Part shown: positions 34,740-45,699 of the stretch, in pieces | Layout: each line of letters begins with the position of its first letter | Numbering within the stretch: the stretch's first letter is position 1 | Assembly: GCA_016648135.1 (NCBI GenBank) | Contig: JADDOH010000148.1 | Location: 186,001-250,000, forward strand | Origin: Agrypnia vestita | Taxonomy: Eukaryota; Arthropoda; Insecta; Trichoptera; Phryganeidae | DNA length: 64,000 bases | Reading direction: 5' to 3' | Notes under the pieces: model-generated | Databases searched by the model: none | What the model was told of the DNA's origin: nothing | Seen by the model: only the letters and a program-made list of their open reading frames with translations | Program-made: the position numbers and the translations under genes

Positions 34740-35650
34740 TCTTTATATGTCACATCGGAGGACAGTGTCTTAACAACATCAGTTATGGTTATGGCTGACG
34801 ATATGGTACTGATGGAACCGTCTATAAGAGGACTACGCATTCTTCTAAAGGTCTGTGAAGTGTTTGCTGAAGAAACAAACATGCTCTATAACCCTAATAA
34901 AACAGCACTGTTGGTTATAAAGTATGGTCAGGGCCCAACAAGTATTCCTCCAGTTACTCTGAACGGTGTGGTCCTGAAGGTGACCGAAAGAACAAAATAT
35001 CTAGGACACATAATTACAAATAATCTAATGGACGACGACGATATTGACAGGCAAAGACGAGCTCTCAGTGTGAAAGCGAATATGCTGTGTAGAAGGTTTC
35101 GTCTTTGTAGCACCGCTGTAAAAAGAACGCTCTTCCTTGCCTTCTGTGCAACGTTATATACATGTGAACTCTGGACAAATTATAAAAAGAGCAGCATAGA
35201 AAGACTTCGCATACAATATAACAACGCCTTTCGTATGATGTTTGGCCTTCCCAGATATTGCAGCGCTTCCGGTATGTTCACTGAGGGGCGTGTTCCCAAC
35301 TTTGCAGCCCTCATAAGATCCAGGGTGGCAGGGATGAGGGAAAGGATATACAGCTCCGGAAATATCCTTATCCTGGAAGCCCGTCTTACTCCAGCATCCA
35401 GCATCGATGCACACTGGAGAAAGATACTGGCCCCGCATAATTGACTTGCCATCGCTCGCTAAAGCCGATATTTTACCATATATTTATTTTGATTACTTTT
35501 AATACTTCTCTTCTATTTTATATGATTTTACTATTTCTCTTTTGTTTTATATAATATTTTTAATGTGTGTATTTTCTTTTATATGGAATGTGTGGGATTG
35601 CACGAACCTCCCCACATTCTGGAATAAAGCTATATTTATTTATTATTTAT
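34740..35650 (+). pseudogene. LINE ORF2 fragment from the YADD box to the 3' tail
   Basis: The frame from 34785 to 35444 starts just at the RT catalytic loop (ADDMVLMEPSIRGLRILLKV). It continues with NPNKTALLVIK, RTKYLGHIIT, RQRRALSVKANMLCRRFRLC, TLYTCELWTNY and IQYNNAFRMMFGLPRYCSAS, characteristic of the post-RT region of an insect CR1-like LINE. The residues before it, GQCLNNISY, sit in another frame; a ~7-base insertion after the TAT codon breaks the YADD motif. After the stop come ~200 bp of 3' UTR ending in AATAAAG and a (TTTA)n tail. It is 5'-truncated and inactive. Confidence 0.8.
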
Positions 35651-35719
35651 TTATTTATATGCGCCATTTGGTAGCGTTAGTGATAAACATCATTACATAG
35701 AGAATCATGTAATAACACA

Positions 35720-35886
35720 AGGCCTCGGGTACGGTACGAGCGGCAGAGCGTCAGAGCGTCACTGTGCCAGATTAGTGAGGAGCGCCGGCCACGGCCACGC
35801 TCACTACTCTGCCTTCAATGCGCGCCCCTCACTACTCTGACGCATTGACGCTCTGCCGTTCGCCGCTCTTATAATACCCGAGGCCT
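35720..35886. mobile_element. GC-rich MITE with long TIRs
   Basis: AGGCCTCGGGTA opens and TACCCGAGGCCT closes a 167-bp unit. Inverted similarity continues (GAGCGGCAGAGCGTCA against GACGCTCTGCCGTTCGCC). It is much more GC-rich than its surroundings. No target duplication is clear, so the superfamily is open. Confidence 0.65.
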
Positions 35887-36108
35887 ACCCAACCCATTAC
35901 TGATGTTAGCGGCGCATATGATTCTGATGAAAACAAAACAGCAAAATTGGTTTATCGTAGATCCATGGATTGAAGAATCGTATCCCGGTGACAAACAAAT
36001 TGTTTTTCGGTATAAAGATTATTTTTTGTATATTTACACCCTTTCTTTTAACTCGTAGCGTCTGCTTGCTTGCTTGTCTGACGGAAAAACTTTGGATGAT
36101 TTTTAACA

Positions 36109-37880
36109 CTTGTCTTCTTCTTCTTCTTCTTTTGGTGTCATGTCAGGTCCCCCCAACGTTGACTATCACCCGAGAGAAAGCGTCCCTGTCCTGGGCAGCA
36201 CGAAACAGCTCTCCAACACTTTTTATGCCCGACCAGTCGCGTATATTGCGGAGCCAGGAAATTTGTCTCCTTCCAACACCTCTACGACCCTCTATCTTGC
36301 CCATAAGAATCAGGTGGAGCAATTCATATTTTTCTCTTCTGAGCACATGACCCAAATACGATACCTTTCGGATTTTGATATTTGTCAGCAACTCTCTATT
36401 CACTCTAGCTCTTTGAAGAACTCTTGTGTTGCTGACCATATCCGTCCAGGGTATCCGGAGCATTCTCCGATGTATCCACATTTCGAACGCCTCCAGCCGG
36501 TTCATGCTACTCACTTTGAGGGTCCACGATTCCACTCCGTACAGCAGGACTGACCATATATAACATTTGACCAGTCGCTGTCGAAGTTTCAGGTTAAGAT
36601 TGTCATCGCAGAATATCTGTCTCATTTTGTTAAAAGCAGCTCGCGATGCTTCAATTCTGCATTTGACTTCGGTTTCTGGGTCGAGGTCTTCCGCTAGGAT
36701 ACTTCCAAGGTATTTAAACTTTGTCACTCTCTCTATACCAGCCCCATTCAATGTGAGGCGTGCTCCCGTGTGATCTTGCCTACTAAACACCATGAACTTT
36801 GTTTTACTCACGTTCATGTTAAGACCCAGCCTCATTAATTCTGTTTACGAGTGTTTGTAAGTCTTCCATACTATCTGCCAATACTAATATCGGAGTATAA
36901 ATTGAATAACATAGGTGACAATATACACCCTTGTCAAACTCCACGTTTGATTGGTATAGACTTTGTTGATCTAGTTTCCAACTTGATGACAGCTTCCTGG
37001 TTCCAATATAGGTTTTTAATAATGTTAATGTCTTTGTCATCAATACCACGCTCTTGGAGCATATTGATGAGGTCCGCGTGTTTCACTCTATCAAACGCCT
37101 TTTCATAATCAATGAAACACGCAAAAACGTCTTTTCGTTGGTCGCGACATTTCTGCAGTAGCACATCTATTGCCAGTAACGTGTGTAAGTATTCTCGTGT
37201 TCCAAAACCACTCCCGAAGCCAAACTGGGAGTTATCCAAATCACATTCACATTTTAATCTTATTCGTGAATGTATAATCTTTAAAAATACTTTTAACACA
37301 TGACTCATAAGGCTGATCAGACGATAATCCCCGCATTTTTTGGGGTGTGGTTTCTTAGGGAGAGTGATGAATGTAGATTTAAGCCAATCTTGGGGGATGA
37401 CCCCCGTGTCATAAATAATATTAAACAGCTTTAACAAGTACTCAATATTTTTGTCGTCAATTAATTTCAAAATTTCGGTAGGTATTTCGTCCGGTCCACA
37501 GGCTTTTTTATTTTTACTGTTAGAAATAGCATAGAGGATTTCAGATTTCATTATTGCTGGTCCAGATTGTAATGCATTCAAACAGACTTCAGATCTGTTA
37601 TCTTCAAAAAGTGTACTTATATAGTTTTCCCACGTCTTAGTAATATCAGAGTCATTTAAGATCAGATTATTAGACTCATCCGTTAGACATGCGGGTGTTC
37701 GTTTTTTATTCAGGCCAGACAGTTGTTTTACTTTTTTATGTAAGTTGAACGCATCGTGCATTTCGTTTAGTTTCTCTAGTTCTTCGCATTGCTGTTTAAC
37801 CCATTCCTCTTTTGCTTTTCTAATTTTTTGTTTGACTAATCTTTGGATTAGAAATTTTAATGGTTTTTTCAAATTGGAAT
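36109..37880 (-). pseudogene. LINE reverse transcriptase, 5'-truncated, catalytic box deleted
   Basis: Read from right to left: a 312-residue frame (36934-37872) covers the RT fingers and early palm, with KKACGPDEIPTEIL, LPKKPHPKKCGDYRLISLM, NSQFGFGSGFGTREYL, FACFIDYEKAFDRVKHADL (motif A, Asp present) and IKNLYWNQEAVIKLET. A shifted stretch then reads LADSMEDLQTLVNRINEAGS. A third frame (36143-36835) gives MNVSKTKFMVFSR, KFKYLGSILAEDLDPETEVK, LLYGVESWTLK and the C-terminal GRRGVGRRQISWLRNIRDWS. Between NLYS and LADS about 40 residues with the YADD box are missing. An (AGA)n tail lies at 36115-36130. Clade not certain (RTE-like). Confidence 0.8.
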
Positions 37881-37894
37881 CATTCTATATGAGT

Positions 37895-37975
37895 AATTAG
37901 CCCGAGGCGTGTATAGCACGAAACCTGATTCAAAGCGAAAGGGAATATTGTAAAAACTTGGTTTTTATAGGTTAG
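37895..37975 (+). repeat. Helitron-like 3' end (TTAG type), copy 1
   Basis: GGGAATATTGTAAAAACTTG, then GTTTTTATAGGTTAG, recurs at 48285-48332 (GTAAAAACTTGGTTTTTAC, then GGGTTAG). The hairpin GTAAAAAC-TTG-GTTTTTAC followed a few bases on by TTAG and T resembles a Helitron 3' end with TTAG in place of CTAG. Confidence 0.4.
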
Positions 37976-37979
37976 TTTT

Positions 37980-38530
37980 TTTTTCTATTTGATTCCCGAT
38001 TTATTAAAAAAAAAAATGTTTTGGTATCGGAACCTATCTCACTTATGAGTATCGATGCTAATCTTTTGTGTTGTTGCCGTCTCAGCATTCTATTCCGCCT
38101 ATACCGTAGACGTGTAATTTGGAAGTTAATTATGTTTTTCCATTTTGATATTTTTGTGGATAGCACCACAATTACGATGCCCGAGGATTGAAATCCATTG
38201 CGATATTCCCTTTTCGTGCCCACGCTGATAATGGCGGCACGCGAATAAAATACCCCACTTTTACACGCAGCGGCAACTATAAGATTAACAAGATGTTATT
38301 TAAAACGTTTACAAAACGTGTATAACTAAAAGAATAACATAAAATTCTGGATAAAAAATGCTGTCCAAAATTTTGGTATAAAATGCTCCAGGCAAGGAAA
38401 AACAAAAGGAATATTTGTTCTTGTTACCGTACCTACGTCGAAAAATGATTATCGTAGAACTAAAACCATATGAACTGTTTTATTTAAAATGAACAGAAAA
38501 AAACAAGTATCAGGTCCCGATGACGTCTAT
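37980..38530. other. No gene recognised
   Basis: An 83-residue minus frame at 37972-38223 is basic but matches no family I know. The rest is AT-rich. Confidence 0.35.
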
Positions 38531-38533
38531 AGT

Positions 38534-38680
38534 GTCCACTTTACGGCCAGTATCGTCCACTTTACGGCCAATAGCGTCCACTTTACGGCCAATAGCGTCC
38601 ACTTTACGGCCAATAGCGTCCACTTTACGGCCAATAGCGTCCACTTTACGGCCAATAGTGTCCACTTCGCGACCAGAGCT
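38534..38680. repeat. 21-bp minisatellite, seven units
   Basis: The unit GTCCACTTTACGGCCAATAGC occurs seven times at exact 21-base spacing (38534 to 38660), the first and last units slightly changed. Because 21 is a multiple of three, open frames cross the array (VHFTANS and STLRPIA repeats). I do not regard these as genes. Confidence 0.9.
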
Positions 38681-38809
38681 TCACCAGTGTTTTAAGAATT
38701 GGTGAAGCAGATTAAATAAGAGTCGTTTATGATATTTTCATTGGTTTTCCTGCAAAACAAAAAAAAAAATCTATGTATGTTCTGGATTTTGTTCACAGAG
38801 GTATAATCG

Positions 38810-39320
38810 TTAATTAAGATGAATCACAGAGACGAAACTTTTTAACTATGCAAGTTTTTTTTAATGAAATTTAACATAAATTAAATTTTAATAAGTATTA
38901 TTATAAAGTTCTGCGGGTGTATTTCCACTGTTTGATACTGGCCTAACAAGCACGTATGTATAAATGTAAAAGCACGTAAAACATGTAAATGTGACAGCTG
39001 TTTCTTCTTGTTAGGCTATTATCAAACAGTAATAACTTTACATAATGCAACGTTCTAAACCTATGTACCCATAATATGTCATGGGAAGTACTATAGATGT
39101 ATCGAAAATAGTATCTACATTTGAATATATGAAAGAAACTGATTAACATTATTATTATGTAATTAAAAAATACATATTTATTATTGATAATGTGTAGATG
39201 TTCTTAAGGTAGAATTGGTGATCGTTGTATTGTGTAAAGTGATCACTTAAGCCAGCTCATACAAGTCACAAGCCCATATAAATAGTTTCGTCTCTGTGAG
39301 ACTTAAATAATTTATCTTAA
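38810..39320. repeat. R1 repeat fragments, opposed
   Basis: A plus-strand start (ATCACAGAGACGAAACTTT) lies at 38822. A minus-strand copy lies at 39225-39320, with AAAGTGATCACTTAAGCCAG and TAGTTTCGTCTCTGTGAGAC. The two point toward each other. Confidence 0.6.
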
Positions 39321-39324
39321 TTAG

Positions 39325-40260
39325 AAAAAAAAACTGTTGGAATAATATGATTCATTGTGCAGTTTTGTGTACATTTCGTACAAGAGATGTATTGTAATAT
39401 TTAAAAAAATTATTCTAGTCAATAATTAGTTCTTAGGTATGTCGCCGATGTATCAAGCCCAGATTATATTAGTTACCCAACGTTAGTTTCTCAAGTTAAC
39501 GTTAAGATTTTGTACATCTTTTTAAATGTATTTTTTAAATTTTTATTTTATACGGAATTCAAACAGCTTATTCGTATTTCATACTAAGAAATAGAACATA
39601 TTATATAAGAATATTTAGTTAATTATATGAATTCACTTGATTAACCTAGCTTACTATGTATTGTACGTAACAGAATAAGAAGACAAATGTAACAAATGCA
39701 ATAAAAATATCAACGGAAGAAAGAATTTTAAAAAATATATAAAAATACATTATAAGTACGGTAAATTAATTCCAGGGGAAGAGGAAGGAAGACGGAAATA
39801 GATTTCCAGGGGAGGAGAGTGGTGGAGTGAAGGGAAAATGGGATAAGGAATAAAATCTGTCTCATAAAAATGAACGAAGTTATAGAAAGGCCATAAAGGG
39901 TTGCGCATTTTGTTTCACGTGTGATTTGATCTTGGTGGTTGTGGTGTTGAAAATGTCGAGTTCCCTGAAGAATGTGTTAAAGTGTAAATATATCTGTTAA
40001 TGATAGGCTGTTTTTTCTTCGCGCGTTTTTCATGACACAAATCAAAATCTCTGAGTCATTTAAGGGTTAATTTATCTAGGTCATATTTCACGGTGAATTT
40101 CTGATGAAAATACGAGTATTCCTAATTTGGCCAATAGAATGAGAGCTGCCGGTTCGTTCTTCGGACGTCGATATAATTTGTTTCTTTATTTACCAGATTT
40201 ATAGAAATTAGAAGTTCGAGAGTTTCCTTACTTATATATTTAAAAAGCATTAAAACTGTA
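39325..40260. other. No gene recognised
   Basis: AT-rich. A purine-rich stretch at 39770-39850 (GAGGAAGGAAGACGGAAATA) may be a LINE tail but is not diagnostic. Confidence 0.35.
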
Positions 40261-40264
40261 CTGT

Positions 40265-40510
40265 CGTTAGTGTATATTATAGATATCTCACAGAGACGAA
40301 ACTGTATTAATTATGGGAAAGTAGGTATAGAAGTCATTTGGGTGTACACAGGACTTATGACCTGTCTTTTTATGGTTGGCTTAAGTGATCACTTTACACA
40401 ATTGTAACATTCGCCATTTCCACCCATGATAGAATATACCATGCTTATTCATTTTTTGGAAGTTGTATATATGTTCAAATTGCGTGGAAAGCTTTCATAT
40501 ATGAGTTGTA
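40265..40510 (+). repeat. R1 repeat copy
   Basis: Order of landmarks: ATATCTCACAGAGACGAAAC, ATGGGAAAGTAGGTATAGAA, GACTTATGACCTGT, GGCTTAAGTGATCACTTTAC, TTTCCACCCATGATAGAATA and TATATGTTCA. This matches the copies at 42570 and 44280. Confidence 0.65.
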
Positions 40511-41341
40511 AGCGCCTTTTCCATGCGGCCTGTACAAAGCCATTTTCATTCCCCTAAATCCCCACAGATGTCGCTAATGAGAAAATCTACATTGATTTTT
40601 TACAGAATTTTGGGAGCAATATACTTTATTGTGTGTAATGAAATCTGTACTGTCGTTATTTGTGAGTTACGAGGGGTCGATACGAATATAATTGGTATAC
40701 ACTTAGTTTCTATTGGCGAGCGGTCTACTGTGACACAATCAGCAAGGTCTAGGGCTCTGAGAGAACATCGCAGGGTCCTTAGTACTTAATTTAAATCTAT
40801 TAGCTACAATTTGAAGAGGTTCTGGTAAAGGTACTTTGTCCTAATTAGTCCTTTGAACAATTTTCCACCTGCATTTACAAGGTTAGTATGACACTAATAT
40901 AAGTGCATTTTTATTTCGTTAAATACCACTCTAGGTTGCGAAATTACATAGTAAGTAATCTGTGATTTTCTGAAGTGAAATGATCCTGCTATATTGACTC
41001 GATCACCCTTTTGAAGATTATGGCATTCTAATCCAAATACTATCGTCTTAATGTTTTTATCAGAACTATATAATATTACGAGATATACTATAATATAGTA
41101 TATAGTATCTATATATAGTAATATATAATATTACTAGATATACTATAATATTAAAAAAATCAATATATATACATATATAAAAAATCTTATTCAAAGTTAT
41201 TTTATTAAAAAAGGACATAGTCAATGTTTTCATTATATTTAATAAAAATTTTGAAATCATACTTATTTTAAAAGTTTTTGAGAAGTTTCATGATGTTGAT
41301 AGTACTATATAAAACTGAATGGAATTATAATTTAGATTAAT

Positions 41342-41666
41342 TAGAATTTTATATATTAACAATTTTTCAATTGAACACTCGAAAAATCTCCCTCCCACCA
41401 TAAAACCAGTTTTATATACAAAAAATAATATTGGTAACTTTCTGAGAAATTTTAAGGATAAAGGTCACAAATTGTCTCACTCGGGTGTTTATAAACTAAA
41501 ATGTAATGACTGTCCCTCTGTCTCGAGTCGTAGTTTTGATATTAGGATTAAAGAACGTAAAAGATGCTTAAATAATTCAAATTTTTCCAAATTTGTCGAT
41601 GACGTTATTGAAAATAACCAGATTTTTGATAAATACAGACGCTTAAATAATTTAGAAGCCCTATAA
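41342..41666 (+). pseudogene. Penelope-like element, GIY-YIG domain with catalytic Tyr lost
   Basis: The frame is open from about 41342 to a stop at 41664. It reads PPTIKPVLYTKNNIGNFLRN and FKDKGHKLSHSGVYKLKCND, then CPSVSSRSFDIRIKERKR and a C-terminal helix ending NNLEAL. SGVYKLxCxDC is the GIY strand of Penelope endonucleases. In intact members the CNDC turn is followed by xxYIGQTxRSF; here PSV runs straight into SSRSF, so the YIG tyrosine and neighbours are gone. No RT upstream is preserved. Confidence 0.75.
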
Positions 41667-41900
41667 ATTAAGAAATCCATTAATAATAATGAATGTGTTA
41701 TGAATAACCAAAAAAAGTCTAACTTACAGTCCTATCTTGAATATGTTCCCTTTCACCCTACCACCTGTTTCTTTCGCACCCCCCACTATTTACCCCCATT
41801 TGGACATTTGACACCGAGGCATGATTGTTCATAATTTTTAAATTTTATTAAGTATACCCTGACGAAGGAACGTTGTTTCCGAAATCGGTTGGTTTTTACC
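41667..41900 (+). mobile_element. Penelope 3' UTR with C-rich tract
   Basis: After the GIY-YIG stop comes a 3' region with pyrimidine/C-rich sequence (CTTTCGCACCCCCCACTATT), then an AT-rich stretch and the hammerhead-like motif at 41856. The same order (C-rich then hammerhead) occurs at 23.5 kb and, on the minus strand, at 59.0-58.8 kb. Confidence 0.6.
41856..41893 (+). ncRNA. Hammerhead ribozyme-like motif
   Basis: ACC (stem I), CTGACGA, A, GGAAC-GTT-GTTTCC (stem II), GAA, ATCGGT (short stem III with A-T and T-G), T, GGT (stem I). The core is intact. It lies at the 3' end of the PLE remnant, where these ribozymes are known to sit. Confidence 0.6.
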
Positions 41901-42564
41901 GGTGGTTAATCGGTGGTTAAAAATTATGTGGTGATAAACTTGATAATTCTTTTAATTATACGTAAAAAAAAATTCTCCATTGCTGTCAATTTCTTCGCTC
42001 CTCATTCTGTAATATCACGAATGTATTTCGAATATACACATAAACGTTTTAGCGGACTTATTTCCACTATATACGTTCTTCATTTAACCGAGTCAGGTTT
42101 CACTTCCGTGCGTTGATTCTATCAGTGATTCCAATAAAATCGTAAAATCTTCGGTTCAGAATAGGTGCAGATTTACATCTTTACGAGTTTCCGGATTGGT
42201 GTACATCCATGACTGATTTACATTAAAATGCAAAAAAAAAGCATTGGCGGTGTTTCGCGCTCCAATGAATTTCCGACAATAGAGTTTATTGGTTCCTTAT
42301 TACCTGATGAATTGACGCCACTGTCCAAATTACTTCACAGGGTGTTCCACGTCAGTGAACCTAACGACTCCGCCTGTAGATGTCAGAAATGTTGTTTTGT
42401 TTGTTGATAAGTGTTTGCCAATCGACCTTGACATTTTTTACAAACGTTCAATGATATTCGTAATTTTTAAATATAATTCAAAAATTTCATTTAGGCGATG
42501 TGGATCCATAATGGATAAAAAAATATTAATTTCATTTATGTCAACTTTAAGTGAATATATCTAT

Positions 42565-42885
42565 TAATTAAGATATATTGTAGATGTCTCACAGAGTCGA
42601 AGCTATTTGTATGGGAAATTAAGTATGGAAGTCTATTGGGTGTTTATAGGGCTTACGGCCTATCGGACATCTTGCTTAAGTGATCACTTTACACAATGTA
42701 AGAATCACAATTCCACCCATGATAGACTACCACATATATCAAATTTTTTGAAGGTGTATATATGTTAACTTTGCACACCTTGTTTCATATGTGAGTTGTA
42801 TTTCACTACCGCCATCTGTGGTTGAAATTTGACATCCCCATAAATCAGTATTGTGTTCTTAAAAAACATGTACATATTCTGAATA
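42565..42885 (+). repeat. R1 repeat copy, longest
   Basis: Starts GATATATTGTAGATGTCTCA and CAGAGTCGAAGC. It passes GGGCTTACGGCCTATC, GCTTAAGTGATCACTTTACA and TTCCACCCATGATAGAC, and ends ACCGCCATCTGTGGTTGAAA followed by TTTGACATCCCCAT. The last part is repeated in reverse at 43045-43115. Confidence 0.65.
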
Positions 42886-43039
42886 CATAAAAACTGGTTT
42901 AAAAAAAAGTTAAAATTTGAAATAATTTTTAGGCTTATTGTAGTCAGTATAAATGTTGATAATTCGGAAGAATGTCATAAAAATATATGTAATAAAATAT
43001 ATAAAAAGAATACTGCTTTAAAAACTCTAATAAAAAAAT

Positions 43040-43120
43040 AGGTTTCTCATTACCAACGGCGACATCTATACTGGTTTACGGAGATGACAAATTTCAACCA
43101 CAGATGGCAGTAATAAAATG
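43040..43120 (-). repeat. R1 repeat tail, inverted
   Basis: GAGATGACAAATTTCAACCA and CAGATGGCAGTAAT are the reverse complement of the 3' part of the R1 copy at 42565-42885. Confidence 0.55.
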
Positions 43121-43124
43121 TAGT

Positions 43125-44030
43125 AAAAAATCAGACTTAGTTAGAAATGCATACATGGTGATGCAGCCAAAGTCACGATCGTATGAAATAAGTCTTCTTT
43201 TTGAAAATAATTTACTTTGCCGGTAATTTATTTGGGTGCAGCTTATAAATAAATTTTAAAAATTGAGGTGTGTTCGTTTAAAATGAGTTATTTCCACTTA
43301 TATGTATTTTACAAATGCTGTTGCAATTCTTGAATCCTTGTGAAAACTTCCAATCACTGTTATCAAAACCGCTTGCTAAAAATTAAAAGAATATAAAAAA
43401 TAAAAATATATATATTAAATCATACGTTGAACACGTTTGAAAGTAGCAGTAATTTTTTTTTAATTGTGGAAATAGCTCCTTTTGTCCGGACACTCTTAAT
43501 TGATATTGTAATACTTTATTTGTACCATAGTTTTACTATTATAATATTACCTTTTGTATTACTTTATTTATGCCGTTTCATGAAAAATAATTTCAGTTTT
43601 TTTCCTAATTCCGTAGTCAAATGCACTTCTGTGTGTGTTTGGAATCATGGAAATTGGTCGAATTCCAGCCAATCCGTGCACTTAAGTGTAATTGGTCAAA
43701 ATCGTACAATCGTGACATTGCTTATATTATACCATTATTATAAACCCACTGATTGATGGGAAAATTTTGATGTGTTACAAATTTTAACGGTTCATATTTA
43801 CCAAATTATTTACATGAGAGGTAATTGAAAACTTCCATTCAAAACAAGATTTATGCATGTTTTAATTGTGTACTTCCCGATTATAATTTTTGATGCGCCT
43901 TTGATATGCATAGGTACTCGCACATATGATACATATTTTAGATACCTATGTAAGAAAAAAAAAAAAAAAAAAATTATTTACCCTCCTTTGTTGAAACGCA
44001 TTTTACTGTAATTGATATCAAGTCCATATG
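43125..44030. other. No gene recognised
   Basis: AT-rich, with an A-run at 43955-43972. A 109-residue frame at 43427 is a low-complexity hydrophobic translation of AT-rich DNA with no family match. Confidence 0.35.
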
Positions 44031-44049
44031 TGGCACTTAAGATTTTTTT

Positions 44050-44110
44050 TATTTTTTATTATTTTTTATTTATTTAACGCCCTTATGGGCTTTTACAAAT
44101 ATACAGAATA
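44050..44110 (-). mobile_element. LINE 3' tail
   Basis: On the minus strand TTTGTAAAAGCCCATAAGGG is followed by CGTTAAATAAATAAA. The same tail occurs at 55515-55560 (AAGCCCTGTAGGGCGTTAAT, then AAATAAAT). This is a typical short 3' end of an insect CR1-like LINE. Confidence 0.5.
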
Positions 44111-44279
44111 TTTTTTTTAAAAAATAACATAAGACATTTAAAATAATAATACCTACAGTTAAAAGTTACAATAATAATTTTATTATTTATTTATATTAAT
44201 TTAATTATATTAGTGACGGATTTGGCGTTAACTTTGTAGAAATTCATGATTCAATTTAATGGGAACATAAAACTCCGAT

Positions 44280-44560
44280 CATAATATAAATATCTCATTA
44301 TCAATAGTGACATCTTTATTGGATTATGGAAATGACAAAGTTTTCGACTGCTGGTGGGGGTAATAAAAATAAAACTCGCATTCGAAACTAGGTGTGCCAG
44401 TTAAACATATATACAATTTCCAAAAAATTGATAGCCAGCAATATGATAGGTCGTAAGCCCTATGAACACCCAAAAATATTTCCAATTTACATACTTTCCC
44501 ATTAAAAAAATAGCTTCGTCTCTATGAGACGACTATAATATATCCTGATTACTCAAAGTG
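44280..44560 (-). repeat. R1 repeat copy, inverted
   Basis: On the minus strand it reads GATATATTATAGTCGTCTCA, TAGAGACGAAGC, ATGGGAAAGTATG, GGGCTTACGACCTATCAT, AATTGTATATATG and GTCATTTCCATAATCC, collinear with 42565-42885. It lacks the AAGTGATCACTT block. Confidence 0.6.
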
Positions 44561-44684
44561 GTTTATATAAAGTTTTTAATTAATTAAAATTAATAATAAT
44601 GTCCAACCACAAGGTAAAGGCTTTAAGGCTATATATATAAAAATATGTATGTCATCTCGACTTGAATTTAATTATTATATAATA

Positions 44685-44815
44685 TTATATTTTACTACTC
44701 GAGTATCGAGAGATTTTGATACTCTCGAAACTCAAGTAGTAAAATATAAAATTATAATTAAACTCAAATAACATATTTTATGTTCCTAATCAGTTTAATT
44801 ATCAAGATATGATTA
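44685..44815. repeat. Penelope family-2 motif, palindromic pair
   Basis: TTTACTACTCGAGTATCGAG and CTCTCGAAACTCAAGTAGTA are inverted halves meeting at 44712. The right side matches the motif and tail at 20371-20480. Confidence 0.45.
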
Positions 44816-45209
44816 AGTTACCTAAATAAATAAAAATGCTTATGTATAATTTTTTTGATTTCTTTTTATTTATAAAATGAATATTTTAAAAATGTGTACG
44901 ATATAAAGTAACCACACACTTCCCCTCAATTACCACTTTTTTTAAAACAATTAATCTAAACGCTTCTCGTAAAATTTTCCGGTCTTTTGATGTTTTATTT
45001 TAATTTCGATTCGATTCAATCATCCGATGAAAACTTTCCGCAAGCCAAGTTCGGCACGAATGCTGCGTGTTAGCCATTGGTGATCTAGCCGATGATAAAA
45101 AGTCCTGTTCACATGCAATAGAACAGTTTTGCCGGAGCTTGGAGCCACATGGCAACATTTGGGTTTTAGGTGAAGCGCACTCCGGAAGTTACTTGTGTAT
45201 TGCCAAAAG

Positions 45210-45370
45210 ACCTGGCTGAGTGAGACATAGATAAATTATAGTGGAAAGGAGGTATTCATATGAGAAACGTGTATGTAAGTTTTTATAAGGTGGCCTGGTG
45301 CTCTTGACCTCTATAATCTGGCTTAAGTGATCCCTTTGCACAATGCAACGTTCACCAAATCCACCGTAAG
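45210..45370 (+). repeat. R1 repeat copy, diverged
   Basis: Keeps GATAAATTATAGTGG, then CTGGCTTAAGTGATCCCTTT, GCACAATGCAACGTTCACC and AATCCACC. The 5' palindrome is largely lost. Confidence 0.45.
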
Positions 45371-45699
45371 AACAATTGTATCCCTCTGTGTACTAAATGT
45401 GTTCCCAGATTCTATTCAAACAGCTTTTAATAATAATAATAATTTAAAGAATTATATTTTAAATTTTATAAAGTAATTTGCAATGACTGCAATAATTTTT
45501 CAATCAATTCATTTTTGCAAATTTGTTTTAATTTGAACTAATTTTAAACCTTTTAGATTTGTTTTCACATTAGTTCCTAATTCAACCTCCCTATTTTTTT
45601 TTTGTCTATAGGTACATTCAATATTAATTTTTAGTATACGTTGTATCCCGATAAAAGGATCATTGGCCCCGAGAAATGTTGATTTTTCAATTAATAGTG

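Noticed and set aside
38534..38680. CRISPR-like array
   Set aside because: The repeats are contiguous with no spacers; it is a minisatellite in eukaryotic DNA.
38489..38705. Two overlapping frames of 68 and 61 codons
   Set aside because: They exist only because the 21-bp minisatellite is a multiple of three; there is no coding evidence outside the array.
42770..43115. Independent inverted-repeat MITE
   Set aside because: The inverted CCGCCATCTGTGGTTGAAA blocks are explained by two opposed copies of the R1 repeat tail.
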